Positions 8,137 through 15,997 of a DNA stretch of 30,023 nt are shown here, in pieces. The position numbers were made by a program, and so were the translations under genes. Every line of letters begins with the position of its first letter. Position 1 is the stretch's first letter. Source of the stretch: UBA7446 sp049596455 (lineage in GTDB: Bacteria > Bacteroidota > Bacteroidia > Flavobacteriales > Flavobacteriaceae); NCBI GenBank assembly GCA_049596455.1, contig JBMYLP010000014.1, forward strand, positions 1-30,023, read 5' to 3'. The notes beneath the pieces were generated by a model, which was not told the origin of the DNA, did no database searches, and saw nothing but the letters and a program-made list of their open reading frames with translations.

Positions 8137-9237
8137 ATGTCAAAAGTAAGCATTGCAATCATAACACCCTCGTTAGGTTTTGGTGGCTCTGAGCGCGTTT
8201 CTGCACAAGTTTCTGTTTTTTTGGAAAAAGAAGGTCACCAGGTTAGTGTATTCGCTGCCTACCCTGACTATTTGTATCCTCACGGAGGAAAATACACGTG
8301 TTTAGGAATGAAAAAAGGTTCTTTTTTTAAACCTTTTTTCATGGTTTTGGCTTTTTTTAAACTCCGGTTAGCTTTTAAAAAGACCTCTTTTGATTTTGTG
8401 ATTGATTTTAGGTCAAGACGCATTTTTTGGATTGAAATATTATATTCTGCAGCTATCTATCCTTTGGCTAAACACATTATACCAACGGTTCATTTAGCAT
8501 TACTTCAAAATTACATTCCAAAACCTTGGTCACTTTTTAGAAAAATATACCTTAAATACCCAGCGATTATTTCTGTCTCAGAAACCATAACTTCCCAATT
8601 ACAACAACATGGTTTTACCAACGCCAAATGCATAAAAAACGCTGTAGATGTTACATGGATTGAAATGCAGCAAGATTACCCTATAGACTTCGACAAGCCT
8701 TTTATTATAACTGCCGGCAGAATGGATGATGATATAAAGCAAATCAACCATGTAATAGAAGCTTATGCCCAAAGTAGTCTTCCAAATCAGGGTGTTCATT
8801 TGTTGATTTTAGGAGACGGAAGAAAGAAACCAGAATTTGAGCAGTCAAAAAATGAATTGCCTTGCCATGCTATGATTCACTTTTTGGGCTTCAAGCAAAA
8901 TCCATTTCCATATTTTGCTAATGCAATGTTTTTTGTTTTGGCAAGCCATTATGAGGGATTTCCAATGGTTCTTATTGAGTCTTTGGCTTGTGACACTCCT
9001 GTAATTTCATATGACTGCCCCACAGGACCAAGAGAAATTATTCAGCACGAAAAAAATGGATTGTTAGTGGAGTATCAAAATCGAAGCGCCCTAAAAGAAG
9101 CGGTAGATAGGTTGTATTTAGATAAAAATCTATTTCAAAAATGCCGCTTGAATGCAAAAAAGTCAGTTTCTAATTTGCAAAGCGATCGCATTCAAAACCA
9201 ATGGACAAAGCTAATTTTTGAAATCAATCAAAAATAA
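8137..9237 (+). CDS. Glycosyltransferase family 4 (GT-B)
   Basis: This 366-residue retaining GT-B enzyme probably adds a hexose or N-acetylhexosamine during repeat-unit assembly at the inner-membrane cytoplasmic face. The acceptor domain opens with IAIITPSLGFGGSERV (residues 6-21, glycine-rich loop). The donor domain has FIITAGRMDDDIKQI (near 190-204), LLILGDGRKK, and the catalytic EX7E motif EGFPMVLIE (273-281), followed by SYDCPTGPREII, which contacts the donor nucleotide. The pattern is like the GalNAc/GlcNAc transferases of capsule loci, but the sugar cannot be assigned. It is followed after two bases by the next glycosyltransferase, so the two are co-transcribed. Confidence 0.88.
   Translation: MSKVSIAIITPSLGFGGSERVSAQVSVFLEKEGHQVSVFAAYPDYLYPHGGKYTCLGMKKGSFFKPFFMVLAFFKLRLAFKKTSFDFVIDFRSRRIFWIEILYSAAIYPLAKHIIPTVHLALLQNYIPKPWSLFRKIYLKYPAIISVSETITSQLQQHGFTNAKCIKNAVDVTWIEMQQDYPIDFDKPFIITAGRMDDDIKQINHVIEAYAQSSLPNQGVHLLILGDGRKKPEFEQSKNELPCHAMIHFLGFKQNPFPYFANAMFFVLASHYEGFPMVLIESLACDTPVISYDCPTGPREIIQHEKNGLLVEYQNRSALKEAVDRLYLDKNLFQKCRLNAKKSVSNLQSDRIQNQWTKLIFEINQK
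8141..8148 (-). promoter_or_regulatory. Candidate promoter for the GT2 gene, inside the divergent GT4 gene
   Basis: The minus strand reads TACTTTTG, matching TAnnTTTG, 25 bases upstream of the GT2 start. It lies within codons 2-4 of the divergent glycosyltransferase that starts at 8137. No clear -33 box. On the plus strand, two one-mismatch boxes (CATCTTTG at 8061-8068 and TATCTTTC at 8072-8079) could serve the divergent gene from inside the GT2 coding region. Confidence 0.4.
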
Positions 9238-9239
9238 TA

Positions 9240-10352
9240 ATGATAAAAAAGCTTCATTTAATTACACCATATATACCTTTTCCTGCAGACTTTGGCGGTG
9301 CTATTGATGTGTTTTATAGAATTGTTGCTTTAAAAGAACTTGGTGTTCGTATCCACTTACATTGTTTTGAATATAATAGGGGGCAATCAAAAGAACTTGA
9401 AGGCTATTGCGAAAAAGTTTACTATTACAAAAGGGGTGTGCTATGGAAAAAGTTTTTTTCAAAAGTACCTTACATAGTAAACAGTAGGAATGCCGATGCG
9501 CTTACCAAGCGGTTAAATGAAAATCCTTTTCCTATTCTTTACGATGGTTTACACAGCTCTTTCACGTTAAATACTGCTGCAATAAGCCAAAAAAAGTACT
9601 TTAGACCACACAATGTAGAAGCAGATTATTTTTTGTATTTGGCAAAAGCCGAGACCAATGTCCTGCGTAGAGCCCTGTTATATGTTGAGTATTTTAAAAT
9701 CTTAAGATATGAAAAACACGTTTCAAGCGCTGAAGCAATTTTCGCAATAACCATAAACGATCAAAAACACTTTTCAAGCTTTTCTAAAACATGCTTAGTT
9801 AGGGCTTTTCATTCAAACACTACCATTCAATCCAAAACAGGAAAAGGGAAATATGCGCTCTATCATGGAAATTTGACCATACCAGAAAATATAAAAGCTT
9901 TGCGTTTTTTGTTAGATGAAGTCTTTTCAAAAATCGATTATCCATTAACAGTTGCCGGGAAAATCACAAGTGAAAAGCTTAGTAGAAAAATTAAAAGTCA
10001 TTCGAACATTACCCTTGTGGAAAACCCAAGCCAAAGAATAATGAACGATTTAATACAAAATGCGCAGCTGGTCCTTCTGCCTACATTTCAAGAAACGGGC
10101 ATAAAGTTGAAGCTATTGGAATCCCTTTTTAAAGGGCGTCACTGCATTGCTAATAACGCTATGATTGATAATACCGAGCTTGAGTCGTATTGTGTCAAAG
10201 CCAACGCTCCAAATGAATGGATTGAAATGATTCAGAAGTATAAAGATTTTCATTTTTCATCCGAGGATATTGAAAAAAGAAAGTCGATTATGTCTCTTTT
10301 TAACAACGTAAATGAGGCCAAAAAAATAATTGATAAAATCTTTACTGCTTAA
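9240..10352 (+). CDS. Divergent GT-B glycosyltransferase (GT1/GT4-like)
   Basis: This 370-residue protein has GT-B architecture with weaker conservation than its upstream neighbour. The N-terminus LHLITPYIPFPADFGGAIDVFY (residues 5-26) matches the acceptor-binding glycine-rich loop, and RPHNVEADY (about 123-131) is a typical family element. The donor domain contains ALYHGNLTIPENIKAL and ETGIKLKLLES (285-295), which replaces the usual EX7E segment. No membrane helix is apparent. It starts two bases after the preceding glycosyltransferase and so shares its transcript. Its last 11 bases overlap the convergent ftsE gene. Role: sugar transfer in surface-polysaccharide synthesis. Donor and linkage unknown. 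Confidence 0.8.
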   Translation: MIKKLHLITPYIPFPADFGGAIDVFYRIVALKELGVRIHLHCFEYNRGQSKELEGYCEKVYYYKRGVLWKKFFSKVPYIVNSRNADALTKRLNENPFPILYDGLHSSFTLNTAAISQKKYFRPHNVEADYFLYLAKAETNVLRRALLYVEYFKILRYEKHVSSAEAIFAITINDQKHFSSFSKTCLVRAFHSNTTIQSKTGKGKYALYHGNLTIPENIKALRFLLDEVFSKIDYPLTVAGKITSEKLSRKIKSHSNITLVENPSQRIMNDLIQNAQLVLLPTFQETGIKLKLLESLFKGRHCIANNAMIDNTELESYCVKANAPNEWIEMIQKYKDFHFSSEDIEKRKSIMSLFNNVNEAKKIIDKIFTA

Positions 10353-11022
10353 CCATTACTTCAGACACCTTACCATCTTCACACTTAAAGGTCTTGCCAG
10401 GATATTTTTGAATGATGCCAAAGTCATGCGTAGCCATCAAAACGGTGGTGCCTTTTTTGTTTATTTCAAGCAGCACTTCCATGATTTCCCAGCGTGTAAG
10501 GGGGTCTAAATTCCCTGTGGGTTCATCGGCAAGAAGCACTTTTGGGTTGTTTAGTAGTGCCCGAGCAATAGATAATCGCTGCTGTTCGCCACCCGATAAG
10601 GTTTGCGGATAACGCTTTTCTTTGCCTTCCAAACCAACAAGCGTCAATACCTCGCTTATTCTAGCGTTGCGCTCGTCTTTGTTTTTCCAGCCAGTAGCAC
10701 GCAATACAAAGGATAAGTTTTGACTAACATTTCGATCGGGTAGGAGTTTAAAATCCTGAAACACAATGCCTAGTTTTCTTCTCAGCTTATGAATGCGCCT
10801 TTTCTTGAGTGATGATAGCGCCGTGTCACAAATGGTAATTTCACCTTCGCCCAGTGGAAGTGCAGCATACATCGTTCGTATCAAACTGCTCTTTCCGCTT
10901 CCCGTCCTACCAATAAAATATACAAACGCCCCTTCAGCCACTTCAAGTGAAACATCTTTCACGACCACCTTTTTGTGCTGGCTGATGGTTGCATTTTCTA
11001 TTTTGATTATTGATGAACTCAT
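10342..11022 (-). CDS. ftsE: FtsE-like ABC transporter ATP-binding protein
   Basis: FtsE is the ATPase that pairs with the membrane protein FtsX to control peptidoglycan hydrolases at the division site. The 226-residue protein has all ABC motifs: Walker A GRTGSGKSS (38-46), Q-loop VFQDFKLLPDRNV (87-99), signature LSGGEQQR (142-149), Walker B VLLADEP (162-168) and H-loop ATHD (197-200). The FKLLPDR segment after the Q-loop is typical of FtsE. No ftsX is in the window, so a LolD-like or other ABC role cannot be fully excluded. I prefer the ATG at 11022 (MSSSIIKIEN). ATGs at 11031 and 11043 would add only short non-conserved extensions. Confidence 0.82.
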   Translation of the reverse strand: MSSSIIKIENATISQHKKVVVKDVSLEVAEGAFVYFIGRTGSGKSSLIRTMYAALPLGEGEITICDTALSSLKKRRIHKLRRKLGIVFQDFKLLPDRNVSQNLSFVLRATGWKNKDERNARISEVLTLVGLEGKEKRYPQTLSGGEQQRLSIARALLNNPKVLLADEPTGNLDPLTRWEIMEVLLEINKKGTTVLMATHDFGIIQKYPGKTFKCEDGKVSEVMVKQ

Positions 11023-11089
11023 ATCTGCCATAAAAGTAAGCATGTTTTTAGAAGGAGTTAAAGAAAACTTCTATTTAACAATCACATTT

Positions 11090-11200
11090 AATTAAAGTAT
11101 TAAATAAAAATAGCAATTATAGCTTAATAATTAAATTAAAAAAAGAAATAATAGTTTAAAATAAAAATAAAAAATACAAATTTGCATCAAAATTTAAACT
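11090..11200 (+). promoter_or_regulatory. A-tract-rich intergenic region with imperfect asnB promoter
   Basis: The 178-base gap between ftsE and asnB is almost pure A/T in its right half, with repeated A-tracts of 4-7 bases between about 11102 and 11176. CAAATTTG at 11177-11184 differs by one base from TAnnTTTG and stands 16 bases before the asnB ATG. A TTTA at 11155-11158 is a poor -33 candidate. Such tracts can bend DNA or act as UP elements. That role is inferred. Confidence 0.4.
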
Positions 11201-12865
11201 ATGTGTGGAATTGTTTGTGCTTTAGATATTAAGCAACCCGCTGAGGAGCTTCGTCCGCAGCTTCTTGAAATGTCAAAGAAAATCCGCCACCGCGGTCCCG
11301 ATTGGAGTGGAATTCATGCAGATGACTTTGCCGTAATGGCACATGAGCGATTGGCAATTGTTGATCCAACTTCTGGACGTCAGCCACTCTATAGTGCTGA
11401 TAAAAATTTGGTATTAGCTGCCAATGGAGAAATATACAATCACCGTGAACTTCGTGCTACAACACCAGATTACGCCTTTCAAACAGGTTCTGACTGCGAA
11501 GTTATTTTAGCACTCTATAAGCAAAAAGGCGCTGACTTTATCGACGATTTAAACGGTATTTTTGGCTTTGTTGTGTATGATGTTGCCAACAGAAGTTTCC
11601 TTATTGCTCGCGACCATATGGGTATCATTCCGTTGTATTATGGATTTGACCAAAACGGGACGAGATACGTGGCGTCTGAACTCAAAGCATTAGAAGGCGT
11701 TTGCCATACCATTGAAGTTTTTCCTCCAGGGCATTACATGACTGAAAAAGACTACGAACCAAAAAAGTGGTACACACGCGATTGGGAGGATTATGATGCC
11801 GTTAAAGACAACGAAACGAGTATCGACGATTTAGGAAAAGCACTGGAAGATGCCGTACATAGACAATTGATGAGCGATGTGCCTTATGGCGTTCTGCTTT
11901 CGGGTGGTTTGGATTCGTCCATAACTTCAGCGTTAGCCAAAAAGTTTGCTAAAAACCGTATTGAAGCTGATGATCAACAAGAAGCATGGTGGCCGCAATT
12001 ACATTCTTTTTCTATCGGATTGGAAGGCTCGCCCGATTTGGCTGCTGCTCAAGTGGTTGCCGATAAGATTGGAACAGTGCATCATGAAGTGACTTTTACC
12101 GTACAAGAAGGATTGGATGCCATCAAAGATGTTATTTATCATTTAGAGACCTATGACATTACTACTGTTCGTGCGTCTACACCTATGTATCTGCTTGCTC
12201 GTGTAATAAAGTCTATGGGAATAAAAATGGTGCTTTCTGGCGAGGGTGCCGACGAGGTGTTTGGTGGGTATTTATATTTTCACAAAGCACCAAATCCAGA
12301 GGAATTTCATAAAGAGACCGTCCGAAAACTTGAGAAGTTGTACCAGTACGATTGTCTGCGCGCCAACAAGTCGTTAGCGGCTTGGGGTATAGAGGGGCGC
12401 GTACCCTTTTTGGACAAAGAGTTTATGGATGTAGCGATGCGTATCAATCCAAAGGATAAAATGATTACGCCAGAGCGCATGGAAAAATGGGTGCTTAGAA
12501 AGGCTTTTGAGGACGAACTACCAGCATCGGTGGCTTGGCGTCAAAAAGAACAGTTTAGCGACGGCGTGGGCTACAGTTGGATCGACTCCCTTAAAGAAGT
12601 TGTAGAGGAGGCTGTATCCGATGCGCAAATGGCGCAAGTAAGCCATCGTTTTCCAGTGCAACCGCCACGTACCAAAGAAGAATATTACTACCGAAGCATT
12701 TTTGAGGAACATTTTCCTTCACAGGCAGCAGCCTTGACTGTTCCTTCCGTGCCTTCTGTGGCGTGTAGTACGCCTACGGCATTGGCTTGGGATGCATCAT
12801 TTCAAAACATGAACGAGCCTTCTGGACGTGCTATTGGTGCCGTGCACGTAGACGCGTATGAATAG
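11201..12865 (+). CDS. asnB: Asparagine synthase B (glutamine-hydrolysing)
   Basis: AsnB makes asparagine from aspartate, ATP and glutamine. The 554-residue length equals that of the E. coli-type enzyme. Cys2 of MCGIV is the N-terminal nucleophile of the class II glutaminase domain, supported by RHRGPDWSG (about residues 30-38), HERLAIVDP and NGEIYNH. The synthetase domain has the PPi-loop LSGGLDSS (from about 233), then LSGEGADEVFGGY, the aspartyl-AMP-forming region. The tail with ALAWDASF and EPSGRAIGAVH is typical of complete AsnB. The start is fixed by the need for Cys2. The protein looks intact and cytoplasmic. It is followed by an intrinsic terminator, so it is probably monocistronic. 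Confidence 0.96.
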   Translation: MCGIVCALDIKQPAEELRPQLLEMSKKIRHRGPDWSGIHADDFAVMAHERLAIVDPTSGRQPLYSADKNLVLAANGEIYNHRELRATTPDYAFQTGSDCEVILALYKQKGADFIDDLNGIFGFVVYDVANRSFLIARDHMGIIPLYYGFDQNGTRYVASELKALEGVCHTIEVFPPGHYMTEKDYEPKKWYTRDWEDYDAVKDNETSIDDLGKALEDAVHRQLMSDVPYGVLLSGGLDSSITSALAKKFAKNRIEADDQQEAWWPQLHSFSIGLEGSPDLAAAQVVADKIGTVHHEVTFTVQEGLDAIKDVIYHLETYDITTVRASTPMYLLARVIKSMGIKMVLSGEGADEVFGGYLYFHKAPNPEEFHKETVRKLEKLYQYDCLRANKSLAAWGIEGRVPFLDKEFMDVAMRINPKDKMITPERMEKWVLRKAFEDELPASVAWRQKEQFSDGVGYSWIDSLKEVVEEAVSDAQMAQVSHRFPVQPPRTKEEYYYRSIFEEHFPSQAAALTVPSVPSVACSTPTALAWDASFQNMNEPSGRAIGAVHVDAYE

Positions 12866-12907
12866 GAGTTTTTTTACACACATGATGTTGATAACTTGAC
12901 TTAAAAC

Positions 12908-12942
12908 AAGCCTCGCTTTAACCTTAAAAGTGAGGCTTTTAC
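12908..12942 (+). terminator. Intrinsic terminator after asnB
   Basis: A stem of 12 pairs (12908-12919 with 12927-12938, one G-T wobble) encloses a 7-base loop and contains AAGCCTC/GAGGCTT. A short T-run follows to 12940. It lies 43 bases after the asnB stop codon and directly before the gyrB promoter, so it separates the two transcription units. Confidence 0.8.
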
Positions 12943-12944
12943 GT

Positions 12945-12952
12945 TAAATTTG
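12945..12952 (+). promoter_or_regulatory. Promoter -7 element for gyrB
   Basis: TAAATTTG matches TAnnTTTG, 30 bases before the gyrB ATG. The spacer and any -33 box would lie inside the asnB terminator stem, and no TTTG is seen there, so the upstream half is poor. Confidence 0.55.
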
Positions 12953-12982
12953 TAAGAATAGCTTTTTTCTTAATCAGATTAT

Positions 12983-14920
12983 ATGAGTGATCAACCCAAT
13001 CAAAATTATTCCGCAGATAGTATACAGGCGTTAGAAGGAATGGAGCATGTGCGCATGCGTCCGTCTATGTATATTGGAGATGTAGGTGTTCGTGGATTAC
13101 ACCACCTTGTTTATGAAGTTGTAGACAATTCCATCGATGAGGCACTTGCAGGGCACTGTGACCTTATTTCAGTCCAAATCAACGAAGATAACTCCATCAC
13201 AGTTGAAGATAACGGACGTGGAATTCCTGTGGGAATGCACAAAAAAGAAGGTGTTTCTGCTCTTGAGGTGGTAATGACTAAAATTGGCGCTGGAGGTAAA
13301 TTTGATAAAGATTCCTATAAAGTATCGGGTGGACTGCACGGTGTGGGTGTTTCTTGTGTTAACGCACTTTCAGAAACACTAAAAGCAACCGTTTATCGCG
13401 AAGGTAAAGTATGGGAGCAGGAATATGAACGTGGCAAGGCACAATACCCTGTCAAAACAGTTGGCGAGTCTGACAAAGCAGGTACGGTGGTTACCTTTTT
13501 ACCCGACCGTTCCATTTTCACGCAAACCATAGAATACAACTACGAAACCCTTGCCAATAGAATGCGAGAGCTCGCTTTTCTGAATAAGGGAATCAAAATT
13601 CAACTAACAGACCACAGGCAAAAAGATGATAAAGGGGAGTCTGTTGGGGAGTTATTTCATTCTGAAGAAGGGTTAAAAGAATTTATCCGCTTTTTGGATG
13701 CCAATCGTGAACCCATTACTGCCGATGTCATCTCTATGGAAGGGGAGAAAAATGACATTCCAGTTGAAGTGGCTATGATTTACAACACTTCATTTACAGA
13801 GAACTTACACTCTTACGTGAATAATATCAACACGCATGAAGGTGGTACGCATCTATCTGGTTTTAGACGTGGTCTAACAACTACATTAAAAAAATATGCT
13901 GACGCATCAGGTATGCTTGATAAGCTCAAATTTGAAATATCTGGTGATGATTTTCGCGAAGGGCTAACAGCAATTGTGTCCGTTAAGGTTGCCGAGCCGC
14001 AGTTTGAAGGACAAACCAAAACAAAACTAGGAAACAGAGAAGTGAGTGCGGCGGTCTCACAAGCCGTTTCTGAAATGCTAGAAAACTATTTGGAAGAGCA
14101 TCCCAACGATGCCAAATCCATTGTCCAAAAAGTTATTTTGGCAGCCCAAGCAAGACATGCTGCGCGCAAAGCCCGTGAAATGGTGCAACGCAAAACCGTA
14201 ATGAGCGGTGGTGGCTTGCCTGGAAAACTCTCCGATTGCTCAGAACAAGATCCGCATTTGTGCGAGGTGTTTTTGGTAGAGGGAGACTCGGCAGGTGGTA
14301 CGGCAAAGCAAGGTCGTGATCGAAATTTTCAAGCCATTTTGCCACTACGTGGTAAAATCCTTAACGTGGAAAAAGCAATGCAGCACAAAGTGTTTGAAAA
14401 CGAAGAAATTCGAAACATCTATACAGCATTGGGTGTAACCATAGGTACCGAAGAAGATGCCAAAGCGCTAAATTTAGAAAAATTACGCTATCATAAAATT
14501 GTGATTATGTGTGATGCCGACGTTGACGGAAGCCATATTTCAACCCTTATTTTGACCTTCTTTTTCCGCTATATGCGCGAGCTTATCGAAAATGGCTATG
14601 TGTATATTGCCACCCCACCACTTTATTTAGTGAAAAAGGGTACCAAAAAACAGTATGCTTGGGATGACGACCAGCGTGATAGACTACTTCAGGACTTTGG
14701 TCAAGGTGCATCGGTACAGCGTTATAAAGGGTTGGGAGAGATGAATGCAGAGCAACTTTGGGACACCACCATGAATCCAGAGTTCCGAACCTTACGTCAA
14801 GTTACTATTGATAATGGGGGCGAGGCTGACCGTGTTTTCTCCATGCTTATGGGTGATGAGGTGCCGCCACGACGCGAATTCATTGAAAAGAATGCCATCT
14901 ACGCAAATATTGATGCCTAA
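12983..14920 (+). CDS. gyrB: DNA gyrase subunit B
   Basis: GyrB is the ATPase subunit of gyrase, which introduces negative supercoils with GyrA. The 645 residues contain the GHKL ATPase with YEVVDNSIDEA (44-54, catalytic Glu45 and Asn49), EDNGRGIP (75-82, Asp76) and GGLHGVGVSCVN (116-127). The transducer domain comes next. The TOPRIM domain has EGDSAGG (from about 433) and DADVDGSHI (511-519), whose acidic residues bind the catalytic metal. The tail with RYKGLGEMNAEQLW closes the protein. There is no E. coli-type insert of about 165 residues, as is usual outside proteobacteria. It is distinguished from ParE mainly by overall pattern and neighbours, so a ParE call is unlikely but not formally excluded. 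Confidence 0.95.
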   Translation: MSDQPNQNYSADSIQALEGMEHVRMRPSMYIGDVGVRGLHHLVYEVVDNSIDEALAGHCDLISVQINEDNSITVEDNGRGIPVGMHKKEGVSALEVVMTKIGAGGKFDKDSYKVSGGLHGVGVSCVNALSETLKATVYREGKVWEQEYERGKAQYPVKTVGESDKAGTVVTFLPDRSIFTQTIEYNYETLANRMRELAFLNKGIKIQLTDHRQKDDKGESVGELFHSEEGLKEFIRFLDANREPITADVISMEGEKNDIPVEVAMIYNTSFTENLHSYVNNINTHEGGTHLSGFRRGLTTTLKKYADASGMLDKLKFEISGDDFREGLTAIVSVKVAEPQFEGQTKTKLGNREVSAAVSQAVSEMLENYLEEHPNDAKSIVQKVILAAQARHAARKAREMVQRKTVMSGGGLPGKLSDCSEQDPHLCEVFLVEGDSAGGTAKQGRDRNFQAILPLRGKILNVEKAMQHKVFENEEIRNIYTALGVTIGTEEDAKALNLEKLRYHKIVIMCDADVDGSHISTLILTFFFRYMRELIENGYVYIATPPLYLVKKGTKKQYAWDDDQRDRLLQDFGQGASVQRYKGLGEMNAEQLWDTTMNPEFRTLRQVTIDNGGEADRVFSMLMGDEVPPRREFIEKNAIYANIDA

Positions 14921-14922
14921 TC

Positions 14923-14953
14923 TTTCGGGATTAAGCTTCAAGACGTATTTTTG
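14923..14953 (+). promoter_or_regulatory. Promoter for mdh
   Basis: TTTC at 14923-14926 (one mismatch from TTTG), a 19-base spacer and TATTTTTG at 14946-14953 form a near-consensus Bacteroidota promoter just after the gyrB stop codon. It places the transcription start around 14957-14960, about 15-18 bases before the mdh ATG. An upstream TTG at 14951 would lie inside this box, so it is not the start codon. Confidence 0.7.
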
Positions 14954-14974
14954 CAAAACCAAAATAACAAACAC

Positions 14975-15910
14975 ATGAAAGTTACTATTGTAGGTGCCGG
15001 AAATGTTGGCGCCACTTGCGCAGATGCCATTGCTACACAACGCATTGCTAGCGAAGTTGTATTGCTCGATATTAAAGAAGGTTTTGCTGAAGGCAAAGCC
15101 CTAGATATGATGCAAACCGCTACTACACTTGGCTTTAATACCAAAATTGTTGGGACAACAAATGATTACACCAAAACTGCCAACAGCGATGTGGTTGTTA
15201 TTACTTCTGGTATTCCACGAAAGCCCGGCATGACGCGCGAAGAACTTATTGGCATAAACGCAGGAATTGTTCAGACTGTTTCTGAAAATGTTTTGGCAAA
15301 CTCGCCAAATGCCATTATTGTGGTGGTGTCAAATCCTATGGATACCATGACCTATTTGGCGTTGAAAAAAACGGGGTTGCCAAAAAACCGCATTATTGGA
15401 ATGGGTGGTGCACTTGATAGTTCACGATTCAAAACCTATTTATCTCTAGCTTTGGATAAGCCCGCAAACGATATTCACGGTATGGTTATCGGCGGTCACG
15501 GCGATACAACCATGATTCCACTTACACGATTGGCCTCATACAATGGTATTCCTGTTTCTACTTTACTGGAAGATGATGCATTAAAGCAAGTTGCTGCCGA
15601 CACTATGGTGGGCGGTGCAACGCTCACAAAACTACTGGGAACATCGGCGTGGTATGCTCCTGGAGCTTCTGTTGCCTATTTGGTAGACAGTATTTTGAAC
15701 GATCAAAAACGTATTATTCCTTGTTCAGTTTATCTTGAAGGGGAATACAAGCAAGAGGATATTTGTATTGGCGTGCCTTGTGTTATTGGGCGTAACGGAT
15801 GGGAATCTATTGTAGATGTACACCTTACCGAAGAAGAACAAGCAACATTTGACAAAAGTGCTGCTGCCGTTCGTACCATGAATGCAGCATTAGATAATAT
15901 CCTTTCGTAA
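14975..15910 (+). CDS. mdh: Malate dehydrogenase (LDH-like type)
   Basis: Mdh interconverts malate and oxaloacetate with NAD in the TCA cycle. From the ATG at 14975 the protein has 311 residues, normal for LDH-like MDH. GAGNVG (7-12) is the Rossmann dinucleotide loop, and Asp32 selects NAD over NADP. PRKPGMTR (81-88) is the active-site loop, with Arg82 and Arg88 binding the dicarboxylate. Arg at 82, where LDH has Gln, marks malate specificity. VSNPMDTMT (118-126), Arg151 and the catalytic His175 in GGHGD complete the site. The start is chosen because MKVTIVGAGNVG is the family N-terminus and the only upstream start lies in the promoter. It stands alone between gyrB and secDF. Confidence 0.96.
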   Translation: MKVTIVGAGNVGATCADAIATQRIASEVVLLDIKEGFAEGKALDMMQTATTLGFNTKIVGTTNDYTKTANSDVVVITSGIPRKPGMTREELIGINAGIVQTVSENVLANSPNAIIVVVSNPMDTMTYLALKKTGLPKNRIIGMGGALDSSRFKTYLSLALDKPANDIHGMVIGGHGDTTMIPLTRLASYNGIPVSTLLEDDALKQVAADTMVGGATLTKLLGTSAWYAPGASVAYLVDSILNDQKRIIPCSVYLEGEYKQEDICIGVPCVIGRNGWESIVDVHLTEEEQATFDKSAAAVRTMNAALDNILS

Positions 15911-15934
15911 TTTTTTTACCTCTTTAATTAGGTA

Positions 15935-15965
15935 TTTGTTAATCTGGGCGGATACGTTATATTTG
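15935..15965 (+). promoter_or_regulatory. Consensus promoter for secDF
   Basis: TTTG at 15935-15938, exactly 19 bases, then TATATTTG at 15958-15965 form a full match to the Bacteroidota promoter consensus. The leader to the ATG at 15998 is about 28 bases, without a Shine-Dalgarno. This is the clearest promoter in the window. Confidence 0.8.
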
Positions 15966-15997
15966 CTCGTCTCATATACGACACTAAATTCTTTATC

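Noticed and set aside
15917..15934. Possible terminator after mdh (TACCT/AGGTA hairpin)
   Set aside because: The stem is five pairs, mostly A-T, with an 8-base loop, and the T-run precedes it. It also overlaps the secDF promoter.
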